A stretch of 64,000 nucleotides of DNA. It comes from Desulfovibrio intestinalis. GTDB taxonomy: Bacteria > Desulfobacterota > Desulfovibrionia > Desulfovibrionales > Desulfovibrionaceae. A program made the position numbers and the translations under genes. This document shows positions 8,521-17,073 of this stretch, piece after piece. The DNA lies in contig NZ_JACHGO010000003.1 in assembly GCF_014202345.1 (NCBI RefSeq), forward strand, positions 62,001 to 126,000, given 5' to 3'. A model generated the notes under the pieces. That model saw nothing but the letters and a program-made list of their open reading frames with translations. It made no database searches and was not told where the DNA came from. Position 1 is the stretch's first letter. The number at the start of each line of letters is the position of its first letter.

Positions 8521-10164
8521 TTATTGGCCCTCCCCCTGTGCTTCGGGCGCGTCCTCGTCGTCCACCACATTGGGCAGGTCTTCCTGACGCAGGTCCATGG
8601 TGCGCTTGCATTCGCCCTTCATAACCAGAGCGTTGCCCACCAGTTCGTGCAGACCGCTCACGTTGACGCCCGGAGCCCAATAGTTGGCAAGCGGGGGCAG
8701 TGTGGCACGGTCAATGGCGCAAACGCAGGCCATGTGGTTGACATCGTACTTTTCCTGCACAAAGCGCAGGGCATTGCCGCGCGGCATACCGGCGCGCATG
8801 CGCAGTTCCATGATTTCTTCCGTGTTAAGGCCTGAACCCGCGCCGCAGCAGAAAGTCTGCTCGCGAATGGTGTTTTCGGGCATTTCGTGGAAGTTGTTGC
8901 ACACGGCATTCAGAACGTAGCGGGGCTCGTCAAGCAGGCCCATGCCACGAGCCGGGTTGCAGCTGTCGTGGAAGGTGGTGATGATATGGTCGTTACGGCT
9001 GGGATCCAGATTCAGCTTGTTGTGATGAATGAGGTCAGCCGTAAATTCCGCAATGTGCACCATTTTGGTGGAGGCGGCGTTTTTGAACACCGTACCCGTA
9101 ATGGGCGACACGGGAACTTCCATATTGGCCGGGGTGGGGCCGTTGTAAGTGTCCATGTACTGGTTGATTACGCGCCACATGTGACCGCATTCGCCGCCGA
9201 GGATCCATTTGGAACCCAGGCGTTCGGCTTCGGCGTACATTTTGGCGTTGAGCTTCTTGGCCATGTTGAAGGAGGTGAAGGAACCGAAGTTGCCGCCTTC
9301 AGAAGCATAGGTCGAGAAGGTGTAGTCAAGATCAAGCTCGTGGAAGAGCATGAGGTAGCCCATGAAGGTGTAGATGCCGGGGTCGGCAAACACATCGCCT
9401 GAGGGCGTGATGAACAGGATTTCGTGGCCCTTTTCGTTGAAGGGCGTCTTGGGACGGATGCCAGTGATGGTTTCGCAGTCATCGGCCAGCATTTCCACAA
9501 TTTCCACGAAGGAGTGGGGCTGGATGCCCAGGTGGTTGCCCGTGAAGCTGCAGTTTTTCACAGGATCCATGATCCAGTGGGTGCCGAGGCCCACTTCATG
9601 CAGCAGTTCGCGCACGATAGCGGTGATTTCGGCGGTGTCGATGCCGTAGGGGCAGAAGAGCGAGCAACGGCGGCATTCAGTGCACTGGTAGGCGTAGTAG
9701 AACAGTTCTTTGACTACTGCCACGTCCCAGCCACGAGCGCCGACCTTTTTGCCAAGAATTTTGCCCAGCATGGTGTAGTCGCGGCGATAGAGCGAACGAA
9801 GCAGCTCGGCGCGCAGTACGGGCATGTTCTTGGGATCGTTGGTGCCGAGGAAGAAGTGGCACTTGTCGGCACAGGCGCCGCAACGCACACAGATATCCAT
9901 GAACAGCTTGAGCGAGCGGTGCTTCTCAAGTCTGTCGGCAAAGGCGTCACACAGGATTTGTTCCCAATCTTCGGGCAGGTTCCAGTCCTCGGCGGACGGA
10001 TCCCACTCGTGGGGATTGGGCATGTGCAACAGTTCCATAGTGTCTTTCTTGGCCGGATAGCAGAAGCTGCCCGGCGTAAATTCCGGCTTGACGTCGAGCC
10101 AATCTTCGGCCGGAAAATCCGGACGGCTGGCGACAAGCATTTGCGGCGTAGGTAATTTTGCCAT
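8521..10164 (-). CDS. dsrK: DsrK, HdrD-like cytoplasmic iron-sulfur subunit
   Basis: The protein has 547 residues. Two ferredoxin-type [4Fe-4S] motifs, CVRCGACADKCHFF and CTECRRCSLFCPYG, occupy the first ~220 residues. Two CCG-like cysteine regions follow (FHDSCNPARG and QTFCCGAGSG), as in heterodisulfide reductase subunit D, where they hold a special [4Fe-4S] catalytic cluster. DsrK is proposed to reduce the DsrC trisulfide made by dissimilatory sulfite reductase, using menaquinol electrons from DsrM. ATG 10164 has AAGGAG 8 bases upstream. No DsrC or DsrAB gene lies in the window. Confidence 0.95.
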   Translation of the reverse strand: MAKLPTPQMLVASRPDFPAEDWLDVKPEFTPGSFCYPAKKDTMELLHMPNPHEWDPSAEDWNLPEDWEQILCDAFADRLEKHRSLKLFMDICVRCGACADKCHFFLGTNDPKNMPVLRAELLRSLYRRDYTMLGKILGKKVGARGWDVAVVKELFYYAYQCTECRRCSLFCPYGIDTAEITAIVRELLHEVGLGTHWIMDPVKNCSFTGNHLGIQPHSFVEIVEMLADDCETITGIRPKTPFNEKGHEILFITPSGDVFADPGIYTFMGYLMLFHELDLDYTFSTYASEGGNFGSFTSFNMAKKLNAKMYAEAERLGSKWILGGECGHMWRVINQYMDTYNGPTPANMEVPVSPITGTVFKNAASTKMVHIAEFTADLIHHNKLNLDPSRNDHIITTFHDSCNPARGMGLLDEPRYVLNAVCNNFHEMPENTIREQTFCCGAGSGLNTEEIMELRMRAGMPRGNALRFVQEKYDVNHMACVCAIDRATLPPLANYWAPGVNVSGLHELVGNALVMKGECKRTMDLRQEDLPNVVDDEDAPEAQGEGQ

Positions 10165-10176
10165 GATGAAGACTCC

Positions 10177-11196
10177 TTACTCGGCGGCCTTTTCGGGTTG
10201 CTTATCCAGAGGCAGCCCGGCTTCAGCCATGGCGCCGCGATAGGTATCCTCGTACTCGGCATAGGTGAAGTACTGCTTGGGCGGATTCCAGGGGTTGATA
10301 TGGCGAACCCGGCGGGAATTGTTGGCCAGGTTGCGCGTGGGGCTGAAGAACACGCCCGGCATATGCATGAGCTTGGAGAAGGGGAAGTAAATCAGCAGTA
10401 CGCACACCAGAGTAAGGTGGGTGAAGAAGAGCGCGTTGATGCCGGCGGTGGTCACGGGCGCAAAGTGGGTAAGGCCCATAACGAAAATCTTGACCTGGGC
10501 GATTTCGGTCTTGTCGAAATAGCGAAGGCACAAGCCGGTGCTGATGATGCCAATGATGAGCCACAGCGGAAAATAGTCGTTGAACAGCGAGATGTAACGC
10601 AGGCGCTTGTCATAGATGCGGCGGCCAAGAAGAAAGAGCACGCCCACCAGCACCAGACCACCGGTCATGAAAAAGCGGGGCGAACCCACCTGCATGATGC
10701 CGTCGATGGTTTCCAGAAACTTGATACAGGACGGGATGGGCTCCATGAAAAAGCGGAAGTGGCGGATGAAGACCAGCAGGAAGCAGTAGTGGAACAGCAG
10801 GGCAAAAACCCACAGCCACTTGGAAGAAAAATAAATGGTGCGCGGGCCCTTGCTGATGGGGTCATTTTCACGCACATCGGCTACAGTGTTGCGGAACAGC
10901 GAACGGAAGAAAAATACTTCCAGAAACATGCGCCGCACAACGTCCCAGGTGTTGCTGGGGCAGTCGAGCCGGTTGGGCTTGATGAAATCAAGCGACACTT
11001 CCTGCCCGCCCGTGGTGGGGATGCAGAAAGGCACGGGCGATTTGGCCCAGTATACCATGCGCCAGATAACACCGGCGATGAATACGACGACTGCTACATA
11101 TGGCAGCACAACGCCGAACAGAGGCGCAAGCCCTATGGCCGCTCCCGCCCAGGCGATGGCTCCTAAGAGCAGCACCAGCAGTAATGAATTGAACAT
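10177..11196 (-). CDS. dsrM: DsrM, NarI-like membrane cytochrome b subunit
   Basis: The 339-residue protein has about six hydrophobic segments and a NarI-type central part, with histidines placed in helices (for example LFHYCFLLVFIRHFRFF and LTHFAPVTT) suited to b-type haem ligation. It should oxidise menaquinol and hand electrons to the cytoplasmic DsrK; together they form the DsrMK module. The ribosome site GAGGTAGGGA immediately precedes ATG 11196. It is first in the dsrMKJOP order but lies 120 bases downstream of the RsbRD-type gene, from which it is separated by a terminator hairpin. Confidence 0.95.
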   Translation of the reverse strand: MFNSLLLVLLLGAIAWAGAAIGLAPLFGVVLPYVAVVVFIAGVIWRMVYWAKSPVPFCIPTTGGQEVSLDFIKPNRLDCPSNTWDVVRRMFLEVFFFRSLFRNTVADVRENDPISKGPRTIYFSSKWLWVFALLFHYCFLLVFIRHFRFFMEPIPSCIKFLETIDGIMQVGSPRFFMTGGLVLVGVLFLLGRRIYDKRLRYISLFNDYFPLWLIIGIISTGLCLRYFDKTEIAQVKIFVMGLTHFAPVTTAGINALFFTHLTLVCVLLIYFPFSKLMHMPGVFFSPTRNLANNSRRVRHINPWNPPKQYFTYAEYEDTYRGAMAEAGLPLDKQPEKAAE

Positions 11197-11272
11197 TCCC
11201 TACCTCACTTCCACTAAAGTTGCCTCAAAAGCCCACCACGGGATATTGAGAAATGCCTTGACCGCACGCCTG

Positions 11273-11301
11273 AAAAGCCCGGCAAGGGCAAGATGCCGGG
11301 C
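11273..11301 (-). terminator. Intrinsic terminator/attenuator between the RsbRD-type gene and dsrM
   Basis: On the minus strand, GCCCGGCA, a 9-base loop and TGCCGGGC are followed immediately by TTTT. It lies just after the RsbRD-type gene's stop (11317) and ~75 bases before the dsrM start. If used, most transcripts end here and dsrM needs read-through or its own promoter. Confidence 0.7.
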
Positions 11302-11316
11302 ATAAGCGCGTGGATG

Positions 11317-11850
11317 TCAGCGTTCGTCCGACGGATGCGAAGATCCGCCTTCCAGCTTTTGCGCCCAGCGCGCCAGTTGGGCGTGCTGATTGCGAATTTC
11401 TGTGATGCGCAGGTTGGCCAGAACCTCGCGGGCTTCGGTGTACATGTCGAAGGCCAGCAGGGTAAGGCTGTCCAAACGCGATTCGGCTTCCATATAAGAC
11501 GCAACATCGCCCAGAGCTATAAACTCGGGCAGCAGATGTTCGCGCAGAATGGGCTTCATGAGAAAAAACACGCCCAGCCCCTGGCTAGGGGCAAACTTCT
11601 GCACAGCGCGCAATTTGATGAAACGTTCCAAGGCCATCTTGGTGTGCCCGGGATCAACGTGTTCACCAGCCATTGCGTCGTACAGAGCGTCGGCCGCTTC
11701 CTTGGTCATGTGGGCAACAGGGTTGCTGAAAGGATCCTCACGGGTACGCAAAAAACCTGTCGTTTCAAACGGGTAGGTGTTAAACACCTCTTCAGCCCAA
11801 AGGCGAACGATCTCGCTTTTGCGCTTTCTGAACAAATCCTGTGCTTTCAT
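11317..11850 (-). CDS. RsbRD N-terminal-type sensor-like protein upstream of dsrMKJOP
   Basis: The 177-residue soluble, mostly helical protein begins MKAQDLFRKRKSEIVRLWAEEVFNTYP. It continues with the LYDAMAGEH and FIKLRAVQKFAPSQGLGVFFLMKPILRE patterns seen in RsbRD_N-type globin-like sensor domains. It has no STAS or kinase output domain. Proteins of this type are commonly found directly upstream of dsrM in Desulfovibrio, so it may sense a signal for, or bind to, the Dsr membrane complex; this is inferred from position only. A sigma70-like promoter (11883-11912) lies 33 bases upstream of its ATG, and a terminator follows it before dsrM. Confidence 0.75.
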   Translation of the reverse strand: MKAQDLFRKRKSEIVRLWAEEVFNTYPFETTGFLRTREDPFSNPVAHMTKEAADALYDAMAGEHVDPGHTKMALERFIKLRAVQKFAPSQGLGVFFLMKPILREHLLPEFIALGDVASYMEAESRLDSLTLLAFDMYTEAREVLANLRITEIRNQHAQLARWAQKLEGGSSHPSDER

Positions 11851-11882
11851 GCCGCCCTCATGCCTTACGGGTAAGGCTGTTT

Positions 11883-11912
11883 CATATAAAGTGGAAGCGC
11901 AAAGGGCGTCAA
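11883..11912 (-). promoter_or_regulatory. Candidate sigma70 promoter for the RsbRD-dsr transcript
   Basis: On the minus strand there is a TTGACG -35 box, an 18-base spacer and a TATATG -10 box. The predicted start lies ~25 bases before ATG 11850, with a GAGGGCGG ribosome site between. Both boxes match the consensus fairly well. No obvious operator overlaps it. Confidence 0.5.
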
Positions 11913-12316
11913 GCCCATTTAGCGCTTTCCTGCATTACTTACGTTATTTTTTGCACAATATCAGCGTGCCGCTGCACCCTTGTATCGGAATGGTTGCCCG
12001 TGCCGATTTCAGGGCGCAGTTATCGTTGTCAGCTCACGCTGGCTCTTTTGCTGTAAGCTTGATCCCCATCGCTCCGGCGCTGAAGAAGCGGGTACAGCAG
12101 GTCGTCTTGAATCTCAAGAAACAGGGCTTATGCGCTGATTTGCCGTACTGCTGTCGTATTTCGCCAACGCACTTTGCCTGCCGGATTTCGCTTGGTTCAC
12201 TTTGTCAGGCAAAACCCGTCTTACGCTGCAAGTACCAGCCCTTGGCGCCAACAATAAGCGCGCCTGTAATCTTTGAAAGAGGCCCTTTTAAAGGCAGCCC
12301 GCTCAAAGTGTCCGGC
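11913..12316. other. Intergenic region with no recognised gene
   Basis: This is the stretch between the dsr promoter and the end of the VKOR-thioredoxin gene. Short open frames cross it on both strands but none has a ribosome site, a family pattern or the codon bias of its neighbours. Nothing functional was identified besides the promoter at its left edge. Confidence 0.5.
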
Positions 12317-13351
12317 CTATTCCGGGCAGGGAGCCGGTCCGCCGCACTGGCCCGCGATCTGCGGTTCCAGTGGCAGGGCATCACTTGTACCGCCATGTTG
12401 GCCCTGCGGATAGGCTGCGCCCGCGCCGCCCGACATGCCTGCGGCTGGAGTGCTGGAGCCTGTTGCGGCAGCCCCCGTTCCGGTGGCGCTTCGCTGGCCT
12501 GCGGCTTGAGCCTGCTTGACCAGCATTGAGGGCAAGCCGTGGTATTCGAAGAAAGGCACGGTTTGAGCGCCAGCCATAAATACATGGGATTTGTTGCGCA
12601 GCATGCGGAAGCGCAGCCAGATCATATCCGGGCTCCAAGCGGCAAAACCACTGGGAGCACTTACTTCCTGAGAGCGGGCCAGGGCTTCTGCCATGCTGTC
12701 CCCCTGATCAAGGCGGCGCATCATGTGCGCAACGCGGTACACGTCCGCGTCGTTTTCAGCGAGAGGGTAGAAAGCGACATCCACATGGCCGGACAGAATG
12801 CCAACACCTTCACGGCAACTGGAGCAGGAGGGCGAGAAGTACATATGTACTGAGGCTTCTTGACCATTATCGGTAATGGCCCAGACGTTGGCCTGTGATT
12901 TGACCACTGCGCCAAGGTTGACGATGAAGAGCACTCCCCATACCAGCACCAGGGCAGAACGTCCCGGTTTGCTGGCGCGAGTGCGCGCGGCTGCCGCGTG
13001 GCGAAAGCTCAAATAGATAAGGGCAAAGAAGACAGCCACGATAAGGCAGCTGACACAGGGGGCGGTAAGGGCCATTACCGCAAGCAGCAGCACGTCGCCC
13101 GTGAGCGCCAGGGCTGCCAGTATTCGGCCCCAATGGGTGGCCCCCAACAAAGCCAGAAAGCACAGGGCCGCGAAAACGCCAGCTCCGAGCCACCACAGTG
13201 AAATGCCCGCAACGGAGGTGTCTTGATATAAAGAACAGCCAGCCGTTACGCACAGGTTAACCTCGTTGCCAAGGGCGCTCCATGCGCAGAATGCTGCGGC
13301 CAGCAGAGCAAGGCACAGGGCGCCGGTAACGACTTCGTGGGATCGGTTCAT
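12317..13351 (-). CDS. VKOR-like disulfide oxidoreductase fused to thioredoxin-like domain
   Basis: The start ATG 13351 is chosen for its ribosome site AGGTGG; this gives 344 residues. The N-terminal half has about five membrane helices with a loop cysteine pair C34/C39 (LCVTAGC) and a CVSC pair at 99-102 near the end of a helix. That is the layout of bacterial vitamin K epoxide reductase homologues, which oxidise partner thiols and reduce quinone. After another helix (~133-150), a periplasmic thioredoxin-like part begins, with PSCSSC at 175-179. The last ~70 residues are Ala/Gly/Gln-rich and end in CGGPAPCPE. The protein probably introduces or shuffles disulfides in exported proteins, replacing DsbB/DsbA. 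It sits alone between the dsr and sat units. Confidence 0.75.
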   Translation of the reverse strand: MNRSHEVVTGALCLALLAAAFCAWSALGNEVNLCVTAGCSLYQDTSVAGISLWWLGAGVFAALCFLALLGATHWGRILAALALTGDVLLLAVMALTAPCVSCLIVAVFFALIYLSFRHAAAARTRASKPGRSALVLVWGVLFIVNLGAVVKSQANVWAITDNGQEASVHMYFSPSCSSCREGVGILSGHVDVAFYPLAENDADVYRVAHMMRRLDQGDSMAEALARSQEVSAPSGFAAWSPDMIWLRFRMLRNKSHVFMAGAQTVPFFEYHGLPSMLVKQAQAAGQRSATGTGAAATGSSTPAAGMSGGAGAAYPQGQHGGTSDALPLEPQIAGQCGGPAPCPE

Positions 13352-13770
13352 GGACCACCTGTAGATGGGTTTGAGCGGGTATCTTCGGGGCACGCACAGG
13401 GCGCGCGCCACGATGAGCCGCCTGCCGGTACACTCGGGACCGCACGTTTGCGGCAGTCGCACGACGACTTCTATGCCCAAAATGTATCATTTGGTTATAG
13501 GCTTTTTTTTACTTCAGGTAAAGTGTGAACACGTCACGAGTGGATCAGGCCCCCGCATATGTAACAAGTTCAGGCATGCCGGGCGACTGGATTCAGGGGG
13601 GGACTTTGTGGAAAAACCATGTTGCCACATATGGGGAAAGCAAAACCCGCCCTGCGTGAAAGCAGAACCCGCCCTGTGTAAAAGTAAACTGGCCGCGCGT
13701 GCCTTTGCCTATAATGGGCTGCTGTCGGGCTGTTTGCACGTTGGGGCAGAGGCGGCAGCCCGCCAAAACA
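13352..13770. other. Intergenic region upstream of the VKOR-like gene
   Basis: There is no supported gene. The part near 13480-13530 is AT-rich and should hold the minus-strand promoter of the VKOR-like gene. The rest lies downstream of sat, past its terminator. Confidence 0.45.
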
Positions 13771-13796
13771 AAAGGACGCCCTTGCGGGCGTCCTTT
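13771..13796 (-). terminator. Terminator of sat
   Basis: There is a perfect stem, AAAGGACGCCC / GGGCGTCCTTT, with loop TTGC (11-bp arms). On the minus strand it ends in CCTTTTGTTTT. It lies 21 bases after the sat stop codon. Confidence 0.9.
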
Positions 13797-13817
13797 CGCG
13801 TTGTGACTGCGGCGTCC

Positions 13818-15089
13818 TTACATGGTGGAACCAGAGGCGGCACGCTGCATCTTGACTTCGACTTTTTCGGTCAGGCTGGAATAGTACTCACGCAGGATGG
13901 TAAGCACTTCTTCGCGGCCGAAGTGATCCGGCACTTCCGCGCCTTCGGAAAGCATCTTGCGGAGTTTGGTGCCAGACAGGATGACGCGATCTTCTTTGCC
14001 GTGCGGGCAGGTGCGCATGCTGGCCATGCCGTCGCACTTTTTGCAGTAGAAGGTCCAGTCGATATTCAGGGGATCGCAAAGCAGGCGTTTGCCGGCGTCT
14101 TCGGACACAGGAATCTTGCGGAAGATTTCCTGAGCTTCAAACATGCCGTAGAAGTCGCCCACGCCAGCGTGGTCACGGCCAACCAGCAGGTTGTTGATGC
14201 CGTAGTTCTGGCGGAAGGTGGCGTGCAGCAAGGCTTCACGAGGACCAGCGTAACGCATGTCCAGGGGGTAGCCGGCCTGAATGACGAAGTCTTTCACGAA
14301 GTACTTGTCAACCAGGGTGTCGATGCAGCGCACGCGCACTTCAGCAGGAATGTCGCCGGGCTTCAGGGAGCCCACCAGGGAGTGGATGACCACGCCGTCG
14401 CACACTTCCACGCCGATCTTGGCAAGGTATTCGTGCGAGCGGTGCATGGGGTTGCGCAGCTGCAGGGCGGCAACCTTCTGCCAGCCGCGTTCGTCCATCT
14501 TGGCGCGCAGCTGGGCGGGGGTCATGTACACGCCGGGGAACTTTTCGGGGAATTCGCCCTGCGAAAGCACTTTGACGGGGCCAGCGATGTTGAATTCTTT
14601 CTGAGCCAGAACCATTTTCACGCCGGGATGGTCTTCGGGGGCCACTTCCCAGAACTTTTCAGAGTCGGGGCCTTCGCCTTTGAAGACCAGTTCGCATTCC
14701 ATTTTCTTGTCGGCTTCAGTCATTTCATAGACTTCTTCGACCTTCATGGTGGCCATGATTTCGCCCTTACGGACCAGAGCCACTTCTTCGCCAGCCTTGA
14801 TGGTCTTGGCTTCGTCAGCGGAGATGTCCAGGGTCACAGGCACGGGCCAGAAGGTGCCGTCGGTGAGAGTCATCTTCTCGCAAACGCTCTTCCAGTTGGC
14901 CTTGTTCATGAAGCCGTTCAGAGGCGAAAAGCCGCCAATGCCCATCATGATAAGGTCGCCCTTAGCGCGGGAAGAAATCTCGATCTGCTTGAGGCCTGCA
15001 GCCTTTTTCTTTTCGTCTTCCAGGGCCTTACCTTCAAGCAGGCAACAGACCAGACCCTTACCGCCGTGAGGAGCTACCAATTTGGACAT
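13818..15089 (-). CDS. sat: Sulfate adenylyltransferase (ATP sulfurylase)
   Basis: The enzyme activates sulfate with ATP to adenosine 5'-phosphosulfate and pyrophosphate, the first step of dissimilatory sulfate reduction in the cytoplasm. Start ATG 15089 (423 residues) has a GGAGG ribosome site; the longer frame upstream has none. The active-site signature [13 protein letters not shown] is near residues 206-218, and [12 protein letters not shown] near 303. A metal-binding cysteine set, [18 protein letters not shown], lies near 347-364, as in Desulfovibrio enzymes that carry zinc or cobalt. The gene is monocistronic, with its own promoter, a Rex-like operator and a strong terminator. aprAB, which would use the product, is not in this window. 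Confidence 0.97.
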   Translation of the reverse strand: MSKLVAPHGGKGLVCCLLEGKALEDEKKKAAGLKQIEISSRAKGDLIMMGIGGFSPLNGFMNKANWKSVCEKMTLTDGTFWPVPVTLDISADEAKTIKAGEEVALVRKGEIMATMKVEEVYEMTEADKKMECELVFKGEGPDSEKFWEVAPEDHPGVKMVLAQKEFNIAGPVKVLSQGEFPEKFPGVYMTPAQLRAKMDERGWQKVAALQLRNPMHRSHEYLAKIGVEVCDGVVIHSLVGSLKPGDIPAEVRVRCIDTLVDKYFVKDFVIQAGYPLDMRYAGPREALLHATFRQNYGINNLLVGRDHAGVGDFYGMFEAQEIFRKIPVSEDAGKRLLCDPLNIDWTFYCKKCDGMASMRTCPHGKEDRVILSGTKLRKMLSEGAEVPDHFGREEVLTILREYYSSLTEKVEVKMQRAASGSTM

Positions 15090-15174
15090 CGCGAAATCCT
15101 CCGTGTTTTGGTTATGACAGCCTCCCACCGTGGCATCACGTTGACCGGAATAGGGAGGGCTTCTTTCAAAAACC

Positions 15175-15203
15175 ATCTTGTGAATAATCTAACAAAAAGT
15201 CAA
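15175..15203 (-). promoter_or_regulatory. sat promoter with overlapping Rex-like operator
   Basis: On the minus strand, TTGACT (15198-15203), a 17-base spacer and CAAGAT (15175-15180) form a plausible promoter ~80 bases before sat. Bases 15178-15195 read TTGTGAATAATCTAACAA, close to the Rex consensus TTGTGAA-N4-TTCACAA with two mismatches. The site spans the spacer and the -10 box, where a repressor would block polymerase. Rex repression of sat, relieved by NADH, is established for Desulfovibrio vulgaris; its use here is inferred. Confidence 0.6.
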
Positions 15204-16005
15204 CTACCTCTTGCAAATTTTCCTGACAACGTCAGCAAAAATATACGAAAAGACGTTGCATCCCGCCAAAAAACCTAAATACCATCATACGGCATGTTTT
15301 TAAAAAAGAGAAGCCCCCTCGCTGGAAAAAACGCGCAAATCTCCTTTGCAGGCGGCAAGGTAAGCACATACGTGACGTGTTGATATTCTTGCTATTTTTT
15401 TGCCTCCTTGCTGTTGTTTGATGGAGTGAAATTCAATAACATACTTAAATTGTAACATAAAATTCACATTGCAGATGGGCGCTGATAGCCTGCCCGAGAA
15501 TTGAAAACAGGCGGGAGCTGGGGGTGTTGCATATTACATTTTTGACGATGGCGCTTTTTTTCGCAATCTCCCATTTGGGCGAGCAAGTTGGAAGGCCAGA
15601 CCCGCGAATATCTGAGCCTTCGAAGGTCAGGCCAAGCGCAGCCTGCATTGCACAAAAGCACGGAGGGTAGGGAGAACCAACGAGTAGCCCCGAAGTGAGT
15701 CAGATTGCACGATACACAGAGGCGGGATGGTTTTGCGTGATTGGTTGGCACTGAAGCCGTTTGAAGTAAATCTGTTTGAGGCCGGGATGTTGCGGCTGTT
15801 TATATTTTGGAGAGCTGGCGGCGGTAATCGGCATTCCGGGTGGATACAATCTGGTCTACCGCTCAGGTTAGAGGGAAACAAGATGGCCAAGGCACATCAC
15901 TTTGGAGCAGGGCTAGATCGCGATTGGTTTGCCGCGAGGCACAAGGTCGGTTCAAAACGGTGTGCAAGGGGCGGGGAGAGACACATGCGGTGTACAGCGT
16001 TTGAC
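15204..16005. other. Long intergenic region between sat and ssb terminator
   Basis: About 800 bases hold no supported gene. Bases 15204-15480 are AT-rich (the leader side of sat). Bases 15480-16000 are closer to the genome average, but open frames on either strand lack ribosome sites and recognisable protein patterns. CTGAC-AAC-GTCAG at 15222-15234 is a small dyad upstream of the sat -35 box. Nothing else was identified. Confidence 0.5.
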
Positions 16006-16037
16006 AAAAAAAGGCCGGAACCTGTGTGGTTCCGGCC
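16006..16037 (-). terminator. Terminator of the ssb operon
   Basis: There are 10-bp arms, GGCCGGAACC / GGTTCCGGCC, with a 5-base loop. The minus strand continues as TTTTTTT. It is a textbook intrinsic terminator ~75 bases past the ssb stop. Confidence 0.9.
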
Positions 16038-16111
16038 AAACAAAGCAGGTCAGGCTGTTTTGGGCGGCAACAAGCTGCCTCAGGTCAAGCCCGAACCCGT
16101 GATCGAAAGGT

Positions 16112-16651
16112 CTAGAAGGGCACTTCGTCCATATTGGACGCTTCAGAAGGGAAGGCGGGACCGAGGTCTTCATCCATTCCACGACGGCCACCCTGGCCTC
16201 CACCCTGCGCTTGCTGGCGCGGGGCTCCACCCTGGCCGCCACGCGGGGCGTTGCCACGGGGAGCGGCAGAAGGTGCGCCATAGTCTTCGTCAAAGCTGCG
16301 GCCTCCGCCTTCGCGGGGGGCGTCGCCCTTGCGTTCCAGAAACTGCACACGCTGCGCCTTGATTTCAGTGGTGTAGCGGTCCTGTCCCTGCTGGTCCTGC
16401 CACTTGCGGGTTTGCAGGCTGCCTTCCACAAAAACCAAGCTGCCCTTGGTAAGGTAGTTGGCGCAGTTTTCTGCCTGGCGCTGAAATACAGACACACGGT
16501 GCCATTCGGTGCGGTCAACCTTGTTGCCGTCACGGTCGGTATAGGACTCGTCTGTAGCGATATTGAGGCTGGCCACGGGCGAACCGCTCTGAGTGTAACG
16601 CAACTCGGGGTCACGGCCCAGGCGGCCAATAATCATAACTTTATTCAGCAT
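16112..16651 (-). CDS. ssb: Single-stranded DNA-binding protein
   Basis: The protein has 179 residues. The N-terminal OB fold (~1-110) starts MLNKVMIIGRLGRDPELRYT and includes TEWHRVSVF, NYLTKGSLVFVEGSLQTRKW and the TTEIKAQRVQFL strand. A Gly/Arg/Gln-rich flexible linker (~110-165) follows, and the acidic tip MDEVPF matches the C-terminal hook that recruits replication and repair proteins. It coats single-stranded DNA as a tetramer. GGAGAG precedes the ATG. It appears to be the last gene of a minus-strand unit that also carries the small gene at 16693-17031 and the carboxylase cluster. Confidence 0.97.
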   Translation of the reverse strand: MLNKVMIIGRLGRDPELRYTQSGSPVASLNIATDESYTDRDGNKVDRTEWHRVSVFQRQAENCANYLTKGSLVFVEGSLQTRKWQDQQGQDRYTTEIKAQRVQFLERKGDAPREGGGRSFDEDYGAPSAAPRGNAPRGGQGGAPRQQAQGGGQGGRRGMDEDLGPAFPSEASNMDEVPF

Positions 16652-16692
16652 TCGAATGCTCTCCGATGATATACTGCTGTGTTCCGGATCTG

Positions 16693-17031
16693 TCAGGCCA
16701 CAAACGCCTTTTCCAGATTATCCAGCACGTCTTCAAGTTTGTCACTTAAAATGTTGGCCTCACGGGGCTGCCAGTCTGCCAGCGCGTTTTCCAGCGCCTG
16801 TTTGATGCGGGCTGCCTCTTCAATGCCGGGCCCCATCGCCTTGCGTCTGGCCTCGGACCAGGGAAGAAACTGCAGGCCGTCACTCAGGGCGCGCACCATC
16901 TCAAGAACACCGTGCTTCTCATGCTTGATGGGAACGCTGAAGGCCAGTTCCGTCAACTTGGGCCACAGTTTTTCGAGCAGGTCTTCGTTCCAGGTCACAG
17001 CGGTGACACGTATCTGCAAGGCGTTGCCCAT
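16693..17031 (-). CDS. Small conserved hypothetical protein
   Basis: The 112-residue soluble protein is helical, with an early strand (ALQIRVTAVTWNEDLLEKLWPKL) and a long acidic amphipathic C-terminal helix (ILSDKLEDVLDNLEKAF). GGAG lies before the ATG, and codon use is that of the neighbours, so it is a real gene. No domain is recognised. It lies 41 bases upstream of ssb and 42 bases downstream of the biotin-domain gene, suggesting co-transcription. No function is proposed. Confidence 0.7.
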   Translation of the reverse strand: MGNALQIRVTAVTWNEDLLEKLWPKLTELAFSVPIKHEKHGVLEMVRALSDGLQFLPWSEARRKAMGPGIEEAARIKQALENALADWQPREANILSDKLEDVLDNLEKAFVA

Positions 17032-17073
17032 AATGGTTCTCCACGTTGGTTGACTGGTCGAATGGGGGCTTTT

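Noticed and set aside
12205..12585. Short minus-strand frame overlapping the end of the VKOR-like gene
   Set aside because: It overlaps the VKOR-like gene's tail in another frame and has no ribosome site or recognised pattern.
13365..15278. 637-residue open frame on the plus strand opposite sat
   Set aside because: Sat on the minus strand is certain; the frame is His/Phe-rich, as expected for antisense of a biased gene.
15464..15890. Minus-strand frames in the sat-ssb spacer as a decayed gene
   Set aside because: No family pattern, no ribosome site, and codon use unlike the neighbours.
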